Part shown: positions 11,020 to 21,000 of the stretch, piece by piece
Layout: every line of letters starts with the position of its first letter
How positions within the stretch are numbered: the first letter of the stretch is position 1
Source: Plasmopara viticola
Lineage: Eukaryota; Oomycota; Peronosporomycetes; Peronosporales; Peronosporaceae
Reading direction: 5' to 3'
Length of the DNA: 64,000 nucleotides
NCBI GenBank assembly: GCA_001695595.3
Contig: MBPM02000035.1
Location: forward strand, 703,094-767,093
The notes under the pieces: model-generated
Databases searched by the model: none
Told to the model about the DNA's origin: nothing
The model's input: the letters and a program-made list of their open reading frames with translations, nothing else
Translations under genes and position numbers: made by a program

Positions 11020-12529
11020 CTATTTGCACTGGGATTCGATCGCATGTGCGGAACCACACGTGGGTTTTGGTGCCGCGACCTCAAGGAAGCAAGTTGATCG
11101 GATCCAAGTGGGTGTTCGGCAAGAAAGTTGGACGAGAATGGATCTGTGAAGCGCTACAAGGCACGCTTGGTCGATCGAGGTTTCCTGCAGACTCGCGGCA
11201 TAGACTATGTCCACACATACGCACCAGTAGCAAGCATTAACACGATCCGGGTCTTCCTCGCACTGTGCTGCACTCGACGCCTCATGGTTGACCAGTTTGA
11301 CATCGAAATCACGTTTCTAAATGGTGAGCTTGACGAAATCGTGTTTATGGATCCTCATGAAGGAGTGAATGTGGCCCCGAGATTGGTTTGCAGACTCCAC
11401 CGCAGCCTCTATGGACTCAAGCAAGCTGCAGCTAAGTGGCATTGTACCATCCGCGACGTGTTCAAGTGTCTCGGTTTCAAACAGTGTCGAGCCGATCCTT
11501 GTCTCTTCGTTCGCCAGGATGACAATGACCCAGCGGTCGTGGTGTTTGTGGTGCTCTCCGTGGACGATCTACTTGTTGGTTGCAAGACAGAAAAGCAAGC
11601 GCGATTCGTGTGTGATGGTCTCGCATCGTACTTCACGGTCAGATCACTCGATGATGCTTGCTTCGTTCTCGAAATGGAAGTATTCTAACAACGTGAACGT
11701 TGTGAAATGGTGGTGAAGCAATTTCAGTTTATTACCAAGTTGCTCGAGCGTTTTGGTCAAGTATCTGCTCATGGTGTCCGCAACCCAATGGTGATCGTTC
11801 AAGATCTCAGCCTATCCGACAAGCACGGTGTATGCACAGACAAAGCCAAGTACCGCGAATTAATCGGATCTATGCTGTATGTCGGCAATGCCACGCATCC
11901 AGACATCGGCGTCGTGCTGTCGATCCTCTCTTAATACCTCGATACCCCGCGTGAGATGCATTGGAATGCTGCGGTGCGTGTGCTTCGCTACCTCTAGGCC
12001 ACTGCTTCGATCGGCATCCACTACACGGCTAAGGACAAGAGTATCGCGACATACCGCGACGCGAATTGGGGCGTTGGTAAGGAAACCCGACGCTCGACGT
12101 CTGGTGTGCTGGTGAAGATGGCTGGCGGTCCGTTCATCGACAAGAGCAAGCGTCAAGCGACCGTCGCGTTATCGTCTACTGAAACCGAGTACATGGCTCT
12201 CGCACTTACCACACAAGAAGCACTATGGCTGCGTCTCCTCCTCGCAGAGAAGGGTGTGAATTTGTGTCGACGATCTACATAAATAACCTGTCGTAAATCA
12301 GTATGGCAACTCACCATGGAAACACTCCACGCGCCAAGCACTTCGACCTCTGAGCTCACATCGTCCGTGATCACGTCGAGAAGGGCAGTATAAAGGTCGA
12401 GTACGTATCGTCGGATTCTCAGCTGGTGGATATGTTAACGAAGGCCATTCTGACGCCGCGCTTCGTGGAACTTCGTGACGCATGCAGACTTGTGGACTGC
12501 CAAGTTAAGGGGGAGTATAACGACCTCTA
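11020..12529 (+). pseudogene. pol: copia reverse transcriptase and RNase H remnant
   Basis: Seen: RT begins with NHTWVLVPRPQGSKLIGSKW, changes frame, and continues with RYKARLVDRGFLQTRGIDY, APVASINTIRVFLAL, QFDIEITFLNGELDE, LHRSLYGLKQAAAKWH and the catalytic loop as LSVDDLLVG. RNase H reads YRDANWGVGKETRRSTSGVL and SSTETEYMAL near 12055-12200. The end (SQLVDMLTKAILTPRF) lies just before the polypurine tract and 3' LTR. Stops and frame changes occur near 11130, 11688 and 11934 and around 11998, so the enzyme is not made intact. Confidence 0.85.
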
Positions 12530-12770
12530 ATCTGGTGTCCTACAGTACGTGTCAACTCGAAATTCAGGTGTGTTGGTCACATTTTAGAAAGTGCACGGCA
12601 ACGGCAACACGCTAAGAGCACGTTGTGATGTGAGCAAGCCTAGAGGTGCGGATCGTGTTTCTAGAACGTCGAGACAGGAGATTACGTGGAGACGAGGAAG
12701 TTAGAGCAGAAAGTTTGTTTTGTTCGTGTAAATTTACTTTCCATTTTGCACTGCGACGATCAAATTTTTA
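12517..12770 (+). repeat. 3' LTR of the copia element
   Basis: Direct-repeat partner of 7964-8222, immediately after the purine tract. The exact right end is uncertain because both LTR ends have diverged (CACTGCGAC is the last clear shared block). Confidence 0.75.
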
Positions 12771-13900
12771 GAATTTTAACTCGATGGACAAAGGCAGAAG
12801 GATCTTGGGTGGCGAGCTTTCGGAAAATATAAGTATGATGTTGAAAACAATAAGGTACGGAGTGAGTTATTTGTATAAAAGTGATAATATATATAACGAA
12901 TACAGTTTGTTGATGTATTGGACGAAACTCTTCCTGTGTTTATACACTTGATTGTTGCTAGCCGACCGTGAGCCCTTGTGGCATCACTGACATACTGCTG
13001 GACGTACTGGTGACCATGAAAGGCATACCGTCTTCTGCAATCAAAATATGTGTTTTAAGGCGTCACATTTTTGATAAGCTATCTTATTGGAGTCTGCACT
13101 TAGCAATGCGGTTCACGCATATAAGGGCTTACATATTTCCTTACAAATGGGGCTTCGCACTCAAGAGCTTTGCTAGCCATCAAGCGCGCGATTGCTCATA
13201 AGATTAAAAAAGGAAAGGCTAAAAAACAATTCTCCTAGGTCTTGGCGCTAGGTTATCTAATTTAGCGATTGTCCTGCTTTGCAACCAGCTGGCGGAATCT
13301 TATCCGCAGGGCACGAGACCGATCGGATTTCTGTTAGATAAAAAACAATGATTGTTAGAGCCGATAAAGTTTTGTTGAAAATTACAACTATCTACTTAAA
13401 ATGATAAGCTCAGCAATAACAAACATATAAAAAACCTTTTTGGAAAATGATGGGTCGGTGCACACCATTGACCATCCTTAGACGATTTCGTCGTAAGTGA
13501 GTGGTCCTCAGATTATCGATTCTCGTATGAGCCCTTACTAGCGCCTCACCAACAAAATGTGGTGTTAAAGTGTGGAGAAGTTTTCATTGACTCGCTCACC
13601 GACTACTAATTACCACCCCGCGGATGGCAACTTCTCTATAAAAATAGGGTAAGCAAAAATAAGAATCACCATTCGAATATTACTACGTGTAATTTATTTG
13701 TTGACTGCTCAAACCAGTCGCGCTATCGTACCGCGACGATGTCATGTGGTTCGATACTCAAAAAGACCGTGACCAAAGTTCTGGCTGCGCATGGTGTGAA
13801 GTTGACGGCAAGCTACCCTGTCGTTAAGCGCATGCACACTCTACAATGGCAACATAAGCCTTAAAAAAAGACGCTTCAACATAACAATTATTGCGTCAAC
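12771..13900. other. AT-rich interval, no certain gene
   Basis: Contains a 77-codon frame (12968-13201) without motif and a 41-codon frame at 13740-13865 beginning MSCGSILKKTVTKVLAAHGV, which has natural-looking composition but no recognised family. The latter ends about 50 bp before a LINE-derived insertion, so it might be the exon of a disrupted gene. Not supported further. Confidence 0.35.
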
Positions 13901-13913
13901 CACTATAGTCTTT

Positions 13914-14236
13914 TTTCGGAAAAGGTTGGGGTGACGCCCTCCTTCCAAGCGCGGGGGCTAAATGCTCGCGCGCTTCGGGCAGGTGCTCTCGGGCATCTGC
14001 AGGTCTCTAACGAGTCTCACCCTCGACGCGACGGTCTCCAGCACCGGGCGCCACCTGGGCTCTTACCAAGTCAGAGCTAAGCAGAATAATGGAAGACCCT
14101 CACGACCTCGGTGCTGGCTGCACTGCCCGCCGAACGAGACCCGACGTATGCGGACACCACTCTATGCCGTGGACTAGCTAGACTGAGCCTAGCACGTGCA
14201 TAACTTGGCAACGCGATAACGTAATACAATACAATA
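13914..14236 (+). mobile_element. Short non-autonomous LINE-derived element, copy 1
   Basis: Seen: 323 bp flanked by a 13-bp target duplication with one mismatch (CACTATAGTCTTT at 13901-13913 and CACTATAGCCTTT at 14237-14249). It starts with GGAAAAGGTTGGGGTGACGC, contains the head sequence shared with the 1.1-kb copies, jumps to the LINE 3' region (GGCGCCACCTGGGCTCTTACC), and ends with a TACAA-type repeated tail after CGCGATAACGTAA. The same junction occurs in the copies at 36922-37223 and 43401-43726. Confidence 0.85.
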
Positions 14237-14353
14237 CACTATAGCCTTTGTATTGCCAATTTCCATTATTCCTAATACCTAAGTATAAAGGCCTTTTTGG
14301 AGTCTCAATGATTGGTTGTATACAAAGCTCTTAGAACGCACTAGTTATCTGGC

Positions 14354-16665
14354 ATGGTCGTGCAAGTGCAGGTGCTGAGCGTCGCTTCCGTCGAGACTTC
14401 TCCCAGTCTCCTTCTCTCCACTGAATCACGCCGGTTTGTTCCACCATCTCGTCGCTTCCAGCCTGATGCACTCGTGGTTCGCTCATTCGTTTCTGTAAGC
14501 TGCGCAGATTTCTCTTCAATGTTGGCGACGGCACCCAACGCCTGTGTATGGAGCACCACGTGCGTCTGGCAAAGTTGCAGCACATTTTCTTAACCGAACT
14601 TCGGCCGGATACGGTTGGTGGCTTACCTGGCATGGTGCTTACGATCGCTGACACGGGGAAACCGGGCTTGCACGTCCACGGCCCACCCAGGACGAAAAAC
14701 TACGTGTTCGCGACGCGCCACTTTTTGCATCGTCCAGACTTTACATTCAAAGCATCCGAGGTGCTTCCACTTGGTGATAAAGACGAGATCCAGAGCTGTT
14801 ATGAAGACGATGAAGTGGTGGTCTATGCTGTGGCCGTCAAGAAGCCGCGAATTGGAGCGAAACGGAAGCTCAGTGACAGTCAGTCTTCACTTGATTCTGA
14901 AGCGCAGAGCCACGTGAGTGTGAGTTACGTGGTGGAAACGAGGACACAGAGAGGCAAGTTTCTCGTGGAAAAGGCCGTGGCTTTAGGTGTGCCAAAGGGC
15001 AGATTGTTTGGACAATTACACCAAGGCAAAGACGTGCGACTGGACAATGGCACCGTGGTCAAGTCAAGCGAGTGTGTGTTGCCGTCGATGCCGGCCGTTG
15101 CATGTGTAGTGTTGTCGTGTCCGTCCACGAGGCACGTGGACGCACTTGTGAACAGTACAGAGTTTGATCGATACCGCGAGATCGACGGCAAGCCAGCAAT
15201 TGTACAGGTGCACGTGGTCTTTCATCTTGGAAGCGTGGACGTGCTGCAACAGCCGAAGTACGGGGCCTGGATCCAGACGTTCGGCGTGCAAGCACGGCAT
15301 GTTGTGCTTGGCCACGACGCCTGTGCCCAAAAGACGGTCCATCGCGCGTCGGCCAAGCTCCAAGCGCAGTTGCACGCAGTCTTTCCTGATGCCTTTCCAT
15401 CCAACGAAACGCATGAAATGCGGGACGCCGCAACGCCATTCTCACGTCCAGTGCCGGATGCAGCAGCCTTAGGCTTTTCTCCATCTTGTCGCGACCAACC
15501 AGAGCCAACAGTGTCAAACTTGGTCTTGGGCGAGAGCATGCTGACGTTCATTTTAGTTCCTCAGGCTCGCCGCGGGTTTGACTCCTCGAGTTGCTGGCCA
15601 CGATTAGATTTTGATGCGATTCGTCAGTCGGTGCCGTCATCTGTGAATTCGGTCCCAGAAGCGTCGAGGACAGACGACGTTGTCGACGGTCGGATTACGT
15701 TCTTGGGAACCGGCTGCGCGATACCGTCCAAGTATCGCAATGTCACGGGCATGTATCTTGAGTTACCGTCTGGAACAGAAGAAGATCCATCGTGGGCTGG
15801 ACTTATGCTAGATTGCGGAGAAGGCAGCACGGGACAATTGTATCGCTATGCGAGTGGCAACAAGAAGCGTTTTCAGGAGCTCGTTGACCGTCTAAAGTGC
15901 GTCTGGATCTCCCACAACCACGCGGATCACCATCTTGGCTTGCTCCGGCTGCTAAGTTGTCGTACGCCTTCCATTGCACCACTGCTCGTGATTGGACCGA
16001 CACCGCTACGGTTTTGGCTGGACGAGTACGCGGCACTGGATCCAACAGTGTCCGGCACGTATACGTTTGCAGAGAATTACGGTTTTGACGAAAACGATTC
16101 TCGTTCTCAAGACGACGAGACTCATGTGGAATCAGCGCGTGTGCGTGCATGGTTACGACAGACGCTAAACATCGCACAGCTCGAGTGCGTGCCGGTCAAG
16201 CACGCGCGGCAGTCGTACGCAGTGGTCATCACATTTGCTACCGGCGCCAAGCTCGCGTTTTCGGGCGACTGTCGTCCGAGTGACAAGTTTTCAGAAAAGG
16301 CCAAAGGTGCGTTCCTGATGGTTCACGAAGCTACTTTCGAGGATGAACTGGTCAAAGAAGCGAAGGACAAGGCGCATTGTACGACGCAAGAAGCCATCCA
16401 AGTTGGTCGTCAAGCAAAAGTTCAGCACCTGGTGCTCACGCACTTTAGCCAGCGATATCCAAAGATGGCTGTGCTCTCCAGTGCCACTGAGCAAAGTCCT
16501 TTGAACGTACTGACTGCCATCGATCTACTGTCGTTGCGGTTTCGAGCGCTACAACAGCCACAGCTCATGAACGTGTGTGCGCAGCTCCTTTCCCAAGACG
16601 GCGAAGGAGACAGCGAGGTTGCGAGTCGACAAGATTCGAAGAAAGCTGAAGATCAATCAACGTAA
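14354..16665 (+). CDS. ELAC2: Long-form tRNase Z (ELAC2-type 3' tRNA processing endonuclease)
   Basis: Known: tRNase ZL cuts the 3' trailer from precursor tRNAs before CCA addition, in nucleus and/or mitochondria. Seen: exon 1 (14354-14433, start MVVQVQVLSVASVE) and exon 2 (14508-16665) join in frame over a 74-bp intron (GTTTGT...TGCGCAG), restoring STESRR-FLFNVGDGTQRLC, the usual N-terminal strand pair of the family. The N-terminal half has the degenerate metallo-beta-lactamase fold (KLQHIFLTEL, GGLPGMVLTIADTG). The C-terminal half has the active domain: FLGTGCAIPSKYRNVTG, the zinc motif HNHADHHLGL, PVKHARQSYAVV, FSGDCRPSDKF, HEATFEDEL and LVLTHFSQRYPK. Predicted length is 745 residues, normal for tRNase ZL. 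It converges with eIF2B delta, with 97 bp between stops. Confidence 0.93.
14434..14507 (+). other. Intron in the tRNase Z gene
   Basis: 74 bp, GT-AG, deduced from homology: without it the strand encoding FLFNVGDGTQRLC has no in-frame start, while removal joins CGC CG to A TTT in frame. The intron itself happens to be open in another frame. Confidence 0.75.
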
Positions 16666-16762
16666 GCACTAGTAACTCATTCACACAAACCATAGATCGT
16701 AGCACGACCCCGTTATAAACGTCCAACTCTGTTAATGCTGTCATTTGTATCGAGAGTCGTAC

Positions 16763-18196
16763 CTACAGCGCTCCCTCAACGACGCCGTCACGAGAGTATT
16801 CACGCAGCACAGCCGGAATGGACGTGGGCGGGATCATGCCTAATTCCGTGACAACCATCGACACGTAGTCGATCGGAGTCACGTCATATACGAGGTTCAG
16901 AAGCTTGAGGTCAGCGAGATCACGCCAATCAGACAAGACATGGCCACTGGGGACCGCACTAGGTCCAGTACGACGTCTCTTGTCAATGCAGTACGAAGAC
17001 ACGAGATCGTCCGGGTCGCCCAGCTCGTTGTGCGTGATCGCGTCCAGCTGCACACGGTCCGAGAACTTGTACGTTTCGCAACAAAAGAGCACAGGAACGT
17101 TGGCTTCGTGTGCCGTCATCGCCACTAGCGCCGTGCCGACGCGAGCCACGGCTACGCCATTGCTCATAAAAGCCGAGGCACCAAGAAATACTTTCGTGAC
17201 TTCGCGCATAATGTACGACAGCGCATTAATGTGCAAGTACGAGCAATGGAGACCTGCACCAGCAAGGACGCTGACGAGTTTCCGGCCTTCGTAATGTGGA
17301 CGTGAGTCCACGACGATTACACGCAGCGTCGCAGCAGTTTCTGGTGCCGTCTTGGCCGTCTCAAGCAGCAATTCCTCGACGACGTTCGCGCGTGCATACG
17401 TCAAAATGACGTCTCCTGGACTGAGTTTTGACTGGGCAATCTTCACGACCGCACGGGAAGCGAGCAAGATGCGACTCTGGACGTAGTCGTCCATTTCGTC
17501 GCGGATCCGTCGCTTGGCTTCTTCTTCACTCAATTCAGGCGGTGTCGAGCCAATAACTCGACGAAGCCGACGAATGGCGTTGCCCATACCGATCGTGTGC
17601 GGTCTGCAGTCAATCAGGTATTGAATCAATGGCCGCAAGCGTTTGTCCAGGTCGCGTCGAAGTTGTGTATCCGGTGGCGTCACGTAATCGTCAATCACTT
17701 GAAGGAATGCCGTGATCATTGCAATACACCGCGCACTACTGCCGGAGATTCGTCCTTCGGCGTACTTGAGACCAAGTGCGAGCACAGCCGCGTGTATTTC
17801 TTCCTTGGGAGAAAACCCAACGTTCAAAGACAGGGAACTCTCCCGCTCGTATTGAGGCAAGTGCGCAAACATTTCCACCTGTTTCTGGGCCTGTGTCCGC
17901 ACAACGACGGCGGCTTTTGAACGCTTTGCAATCTTTTTAGCGTCGTCGTATTGCAGTCGTGCGTTCACTGGAGTGGCGCTCGGTGGTCCAATCGCCTCAT
18001 TTTTCTTGGCTTTCGTCGTACTTGCTTCTTTTTGCTGCCGACTGGCCTCCTGTTGAGCTCGACGCTCGGCTTTGCTCCGTTTCTCACGCTTTGGGACACC
18101 TCCAGCCTTCGCAAACGCCTCCGCTGCTAGTTTCTTCCGTTCGGCTTTGGAAAGCGCTTTCTTATCAGTTTCAGACTCGAGACTGAGCTTCTCCAT
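16763..18196 (-). CDS. EIF2B4: Translation initiation factor eIF2B subunit delta
   Basis: Known: eIF2B delta is a regulatory subunit of the cytoplasmic guanine nucleotide exchange factor for eIF2 and is the target of inhibition by phosphorylated eIF2. Seen: 477 residues. The N-terminus is Lys/Ala/Glu-rich and low complexity (KAERKKLAAEAFAKAGGVPK). The conserved body then includes HLPQYERESSL, LGLKYAEGRISGSSARCIAM, QYLIDCRPHTIGMGNAIRRL, GDVILTYARANVVEELLLE, VDSRPHYEGRKLVSVL, VFLGASAFMSNGVAVARVGT and VPVLFCCETYKFSDRVQLDA, diagnostic of the family. Length is typical. An upstream exon cannot be excluded: 18489-18271 encodes a natural-looking basic segment ending at a GTAAGA donor, and TATGTAG at 18240-18234 looks like an acceptor. 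That intron would be only 37 bp and its phase does not fit the ATG frame. Confidence 0.9.
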   Translation of the reverse strand: MEKLSLESETDKKALSKAERKKLAAEAFAKAGGVPKREKRSKAERRAQQEASRQQKEASTTKAKKNEAIGPPSATPVNARLQYDDAKKIAKRSKAAVVVRTQAQKQVEMFAHLPQYERESSLSLNVGFSPKEEIHAAVLALGLKYAEGRISGSSARCIAMITAFLQVIDDYVTPPDTQLRRDLDKRLRPLIQYLIDCRPHTIGMGNAIRRLRRVIGSTPPELSEEEAKRRIRDEMDDYVQSRILLASRAVVKIAQSKLSPGDVILTYARANVVEELLLETAKTAPETAATLRVIVVDSRPHYEGRKLVSVLAGAGLHCSYLHINALSYIMREVTKVFLGASAFMSNGVAVARVGTALVAMTAHEANVPVLFCCETYKFSDRVQLDAITHNELGDPDDLVSSYCIDKRRRTGPSAVPSGHVLSDWRDLADLKLLNLVYDVTPIDYVSMVVTELGMIPPTSIPAVLREYSRDGVVEGAL

Positions 18197-18270
18197 GGGA
18201 TCGTCGACGGGAGACCAGCCCTCTAGTTTGCCTCTACATAAAAAATAAAAGGTATATACAGTGTTCTTAC

Positions 18271-18489
18271 GTAAAAAGATGAGTCGTAGGCGACATACTC
18301 GTAGAGCGCGGCTTGCTTCTTGGTGCGCTTCTTCTGATTCCGGTCATCCAGCATTAATTCTGTACGACAACAACGAGTTACAACATTACTCGGATTCGAT
18401 ACGTAAGGTGTGGACGCACCCAGATGCTTCAGATCAGCGCCGGGCTCGAGTACAGGCGATCGACCGTCTGCCATGGATTTCTTGGTCAC
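18271..18489 (-). other. Possible upstream exon or separate small ORF near eIF2B delta
   Basis: 73 codons from ATG 18489 encode MTKKSMADGRSPVLEPGADL and, later, DRNQKKRTKKQAALYEYVAY, then a GTAAGA donor at 18270. Composition is coding-like. It may be a 5' exon of the eIF2B delta transcript or an unrelated small gene; the phase mismatch leaves this open. Confidence 0.35.
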
Positions 18490-18807
18490 TTTGTATCACC
18501 AGTCATAAGGATGCCGACATCCAATTGGTCAAAACGCATTGGAAATATATTCTCAATTAGAATATTACAGTCGACGCGGCACCTGATTCCTATGTGAACC
18601 ACACCAAGCCGCCCTCCCACTGCGCGCGCAGCACAATTTCATTTCGTAATCCTCTTACGGGTCCAAGGGTCGGTTGCGGACTCGTCACCAACACTCTGCA
18701 TCCAGCGCGCGCCTTCTTGGACTCTCCCTTGACGAGCTTTGGTTCCTCCAGGTATCTGCTGACTTCTTGGAGCCGCTTCCGTGTCTGTACCACCCGAGAG
18801 ATTTGTC

Positions 18808-21000
18808 ATGAACGCATCCAAGTCTTTGGGTAGCGGCGTCGCGGCGCTCACCACGCCCGTTCAATCGTTGCCTTATAAAAGTGGCAACACAGTAGCGATA
18901 TCAAAACAGCAGATTAAAGTTTCTACAACGCCCTCCTTCCTCTCGCCCGAACCTGCTCGAAAGCCGGAAAACAAGCTTACATTAAGTGACCAGCCCGCCC
19001 GCAAGATCAAGTCTTCCAAGCATCCCCTCGGCCTCCCTGTGCCTTGTGCCCATGCTAACAAGCCTGACAAGAAGACAAAGACATTTGTACACAAGTTGAA
19101 GCACAGAAAGAGATCTCTCTCCATGTCAACACGCGTGCTTGAGGACATTTCCAATAAAAGGTACACTGGTCAGCCTTCGACCCTAGCGGGCCATGATCCG
19201 ACTCGAAAACTCGAATTTTCTACTCCTATTAAGCACAAAACTACGTGTCAAGAAGAGCCTGTACAAAGCAGTAGTAGCTCGTCGTTCTCGAGTAGCTCAG
19301 ACGATCAAGGATACTCAAGTGACGAGGCTGAAGTGACGTTCGATGCCACGACAATCGGGAATATGAGAGTTGTACGCGAATCCTTGTCGCAAAGTCCTGC
19401 TCTATCCAGTGCGAGCAGCGCTTCGGGCATGGCACCTGTGGGTCTCGAGTATCACTTTTCCGTCTCGTCTACTGTCTCGTCCGTTGCTGTAGCCCCCGAC
19501 GGCACGTTCCTGGTGGTAGGTTTCTACAATGGCATGGTTTATCTCTACCCCTTAACTAAGGATTCTCTTCTCTTTCGTCGTGGTGTTCTACTGGACCAAA
19601 TTATGCCTCGGGGAATGTACACCCAGATCATGGTGACGGTCATCATTCCACAAGACGGCATGTTTATCTTTGCTGGAGTCTACCGCGGCTCGACCGACAT
19701 TCGTGCGTTTGAAGTCGATAGCATCACCTTCCCGTCACCTTCTGATCCCCTTCAGTCAACCTCGGAACGTGACGACGACGATGTGGCCAATTCTATTGGG
19801 ATACCGACTGCCAAAGTCATTGCCCACACGTACTCGGATGCTAAGTTGAAAGGGTTTGCAGCAGCTAAAAGTGTGTACCTTCAAGGCGGCACGAAGACTG
19901 AGTACCGACTACTCTGTGGTCTTGGTATTAAGAATGTACACATGTGGCGGTTCTACCAATGTCAAATGGTACCAAATGAGTGGACGTGGGAATGCATCTT
20001 TGATAAGCAAACAAATGGCATTTCACTCGAGCTGATTATGTTCCACCCGACTATCGCCAACCAATTTCTTTCGAAATCTGAGCATCAAAACTTGCGGATC
20101 TGGCACTTAGATGAAGACTACGAGGCTTCCACCAATTCAGTGATAGTCCGGAAAAAGTCACATACTGACATCAAGCAGACGGTTGATATTGTAGCAGTCT
20201 ATGGAGACTATGCTTACGGAGGCAGCGATTCACTCGCGGTTGTAGATCTTTACGCTGCAACTCGCATGGAGCTCGACCTGCCGTTGTCGGCTAAAGAACA
20301 GCGTGCGCAGCGCGATGCAGCGCTGATGTCGAGAAATGCCACGTCGTTGCGTGCTTGGAATCCGCGCGGAAACCGTCGACGAGGTGTTGAGGATATGAGT
20401 GCTCAACGCCATATGCGGACTGTTAGTAAGCTAGCAGGTCAAAATGCCGCCCCGTTTACTGTTGGCATGTGTACCGACGGTAGCGTCTTTTATCATTCAC
20501 CCAAGCCCGAAATTGGTCTCGCGACGCCATTAGAATACATAGAAGGTTACGAACATTTTTTTGTGGACCCGTCGCTAGACTTCCAAGCGCAGTTCTCCGA
20601 TCTTACACGAGTAAACACGAGTGGATTATTGTCAGTTTTGCCTCTTTCAACAACAGACAAGGAGAAATGGATGATTGTAGCTGCTAATCAAGATCAGCTG
20701 GTTGTCCGAAGTTTGAATGCCTTCTTGCATTGCAACCAACAAAATAAAGAATACTCGCAAGTTAAAAGCGATTTGAAGAATGTGGTGCGAGATCTGGGCG
20801 GTGCAACTAGTTCCGTCGAAAGTAGCGACTCGGACAAGAGCGCAATGAAGGACATGCCATTGCGCCACAAGAAAGTAGATATGTCGTCGGGTAAACGCGT
20901 TCGGCTCGAAATACCGTGTCCAACTCAAGAACTCGAACGCAAGCGCAGTCGACACGAGAAAAATAATCGCACGGCAAAGGTTAAAAAAGTTGGTGAATGA
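18808..21000 (+). CDS. WD40-like repeat protein, oomycete-type, function unknown
   Basis: Seen: about 730 residues from ATG 18808; the frame is open a little further upstream but only through a GTG. Residues 1-200 are Ser/Lys-rich and disordered with a poly-Ser patch (SSSSSSFSSSSDD). The central part has beta-propeller signatures: VSSVAVAPDGTFLVVGFYNG, VYLYPL, a VTVIIPQDGMFIFAGVYRGS repeat, HMWRF, LELIMFHPTIANQFLSKSEH and LRIWHLDED. The C-terminus is highly basic (RKRSRHEKNNRTAKVKK), suggesting nuclear localisation. Partner and function are not recognised. The stop overlaps the start of the next ORF as ATGA. Confidence 0.75.
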   Translation: MNASKSLGSGVAALTTPVQSLPYKSGNTVAISKQQIKVSTTPSFLSPEPARKPENKLTLSDQPARKIKSSKHPLGLPVPCAHANKPDKKTKTFVHKLKHRKRSLSMSTRVLEDISNKRYTGQPSTLAGHDPTRKLEFSTPIKHKTTCQEEPVQSSSSSSFSSSSDDQGYSSDEAEVTFDATTIGNMRVVRESLSQSPALSSASSASGMAPVGLEYHFSVSSTVSSVAVAPDGTFLVVGFYNGMVYLYPLTKDSLLFRRGVLLDQIMPRGMYTQIMVTVIIPQDGMFIFAGVYRGSTDIRAFEVDSITFPSPSDPLQSTSERDDDDVANSIGIPTAKVIAHTYSDAKLKGFAAAKSVYLQGGTKTEYRLLCGLGIKNVHMWRFYQCQMVPNEWTWECIFDKQTNGISLELIMFHPTIANQFLSKSEHQNLRIWHLDEDYEASTNSVIVRKKSHTDIKQTVDIVAVYGDYAYGGSDSLAVVDLYAATRMELDLPLSAKEQRAQRDAALMSRNATSLRAWNPRGNRRRGVEDMSAQRHMRTVSKLAGQNAAPFTVGMCTDGSVFYHSPKPEIGLATPLEYIEGYEHFFVDPSLDFQAQFSDLTRVNTSGLLSVLPLSTTDKEKWMIVAANQDQLVVRSLNAFLHCNQQNKEYSQVKSDLKNVVRDLGGATSSVESSDSDKSAMKDMPLRHKKVDMSSGKRVRLEIPCPTQELERKRSRHEKNNRTAKVKKVGE

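Larger units (their letters stand above)
7964..12770 (+). mobile_element. Decayed Ty1/copia LTR retrotransposon
   Basis: Seen: two diverged direct repeats of about 250 bp (about 7964-8222 and 12517-12770) flank a gag-protease-integrase-RT-RNase H order typical of copia. A purine-rich tract (AAGGGGGAG, 12508-12516) sits just before the right repeat, as a polypurine tract should. The LTRs share CAGTACGTGTCAACT and GTGCACGGCAACGGCAACAC but differ at many sites and carry indels; by eye roughly three quarters to four fifths identical, implying an old insertion. The polyprotein is interrupted by several stops and frameshifts. No clear target duplication could be assigned. Confidence 0.9.

Noticed and set aside
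18781..18807. Earlier start of the WD40-like protein
   Set aside because: The first codon is GTG; the first ATG in frame is at 18808.
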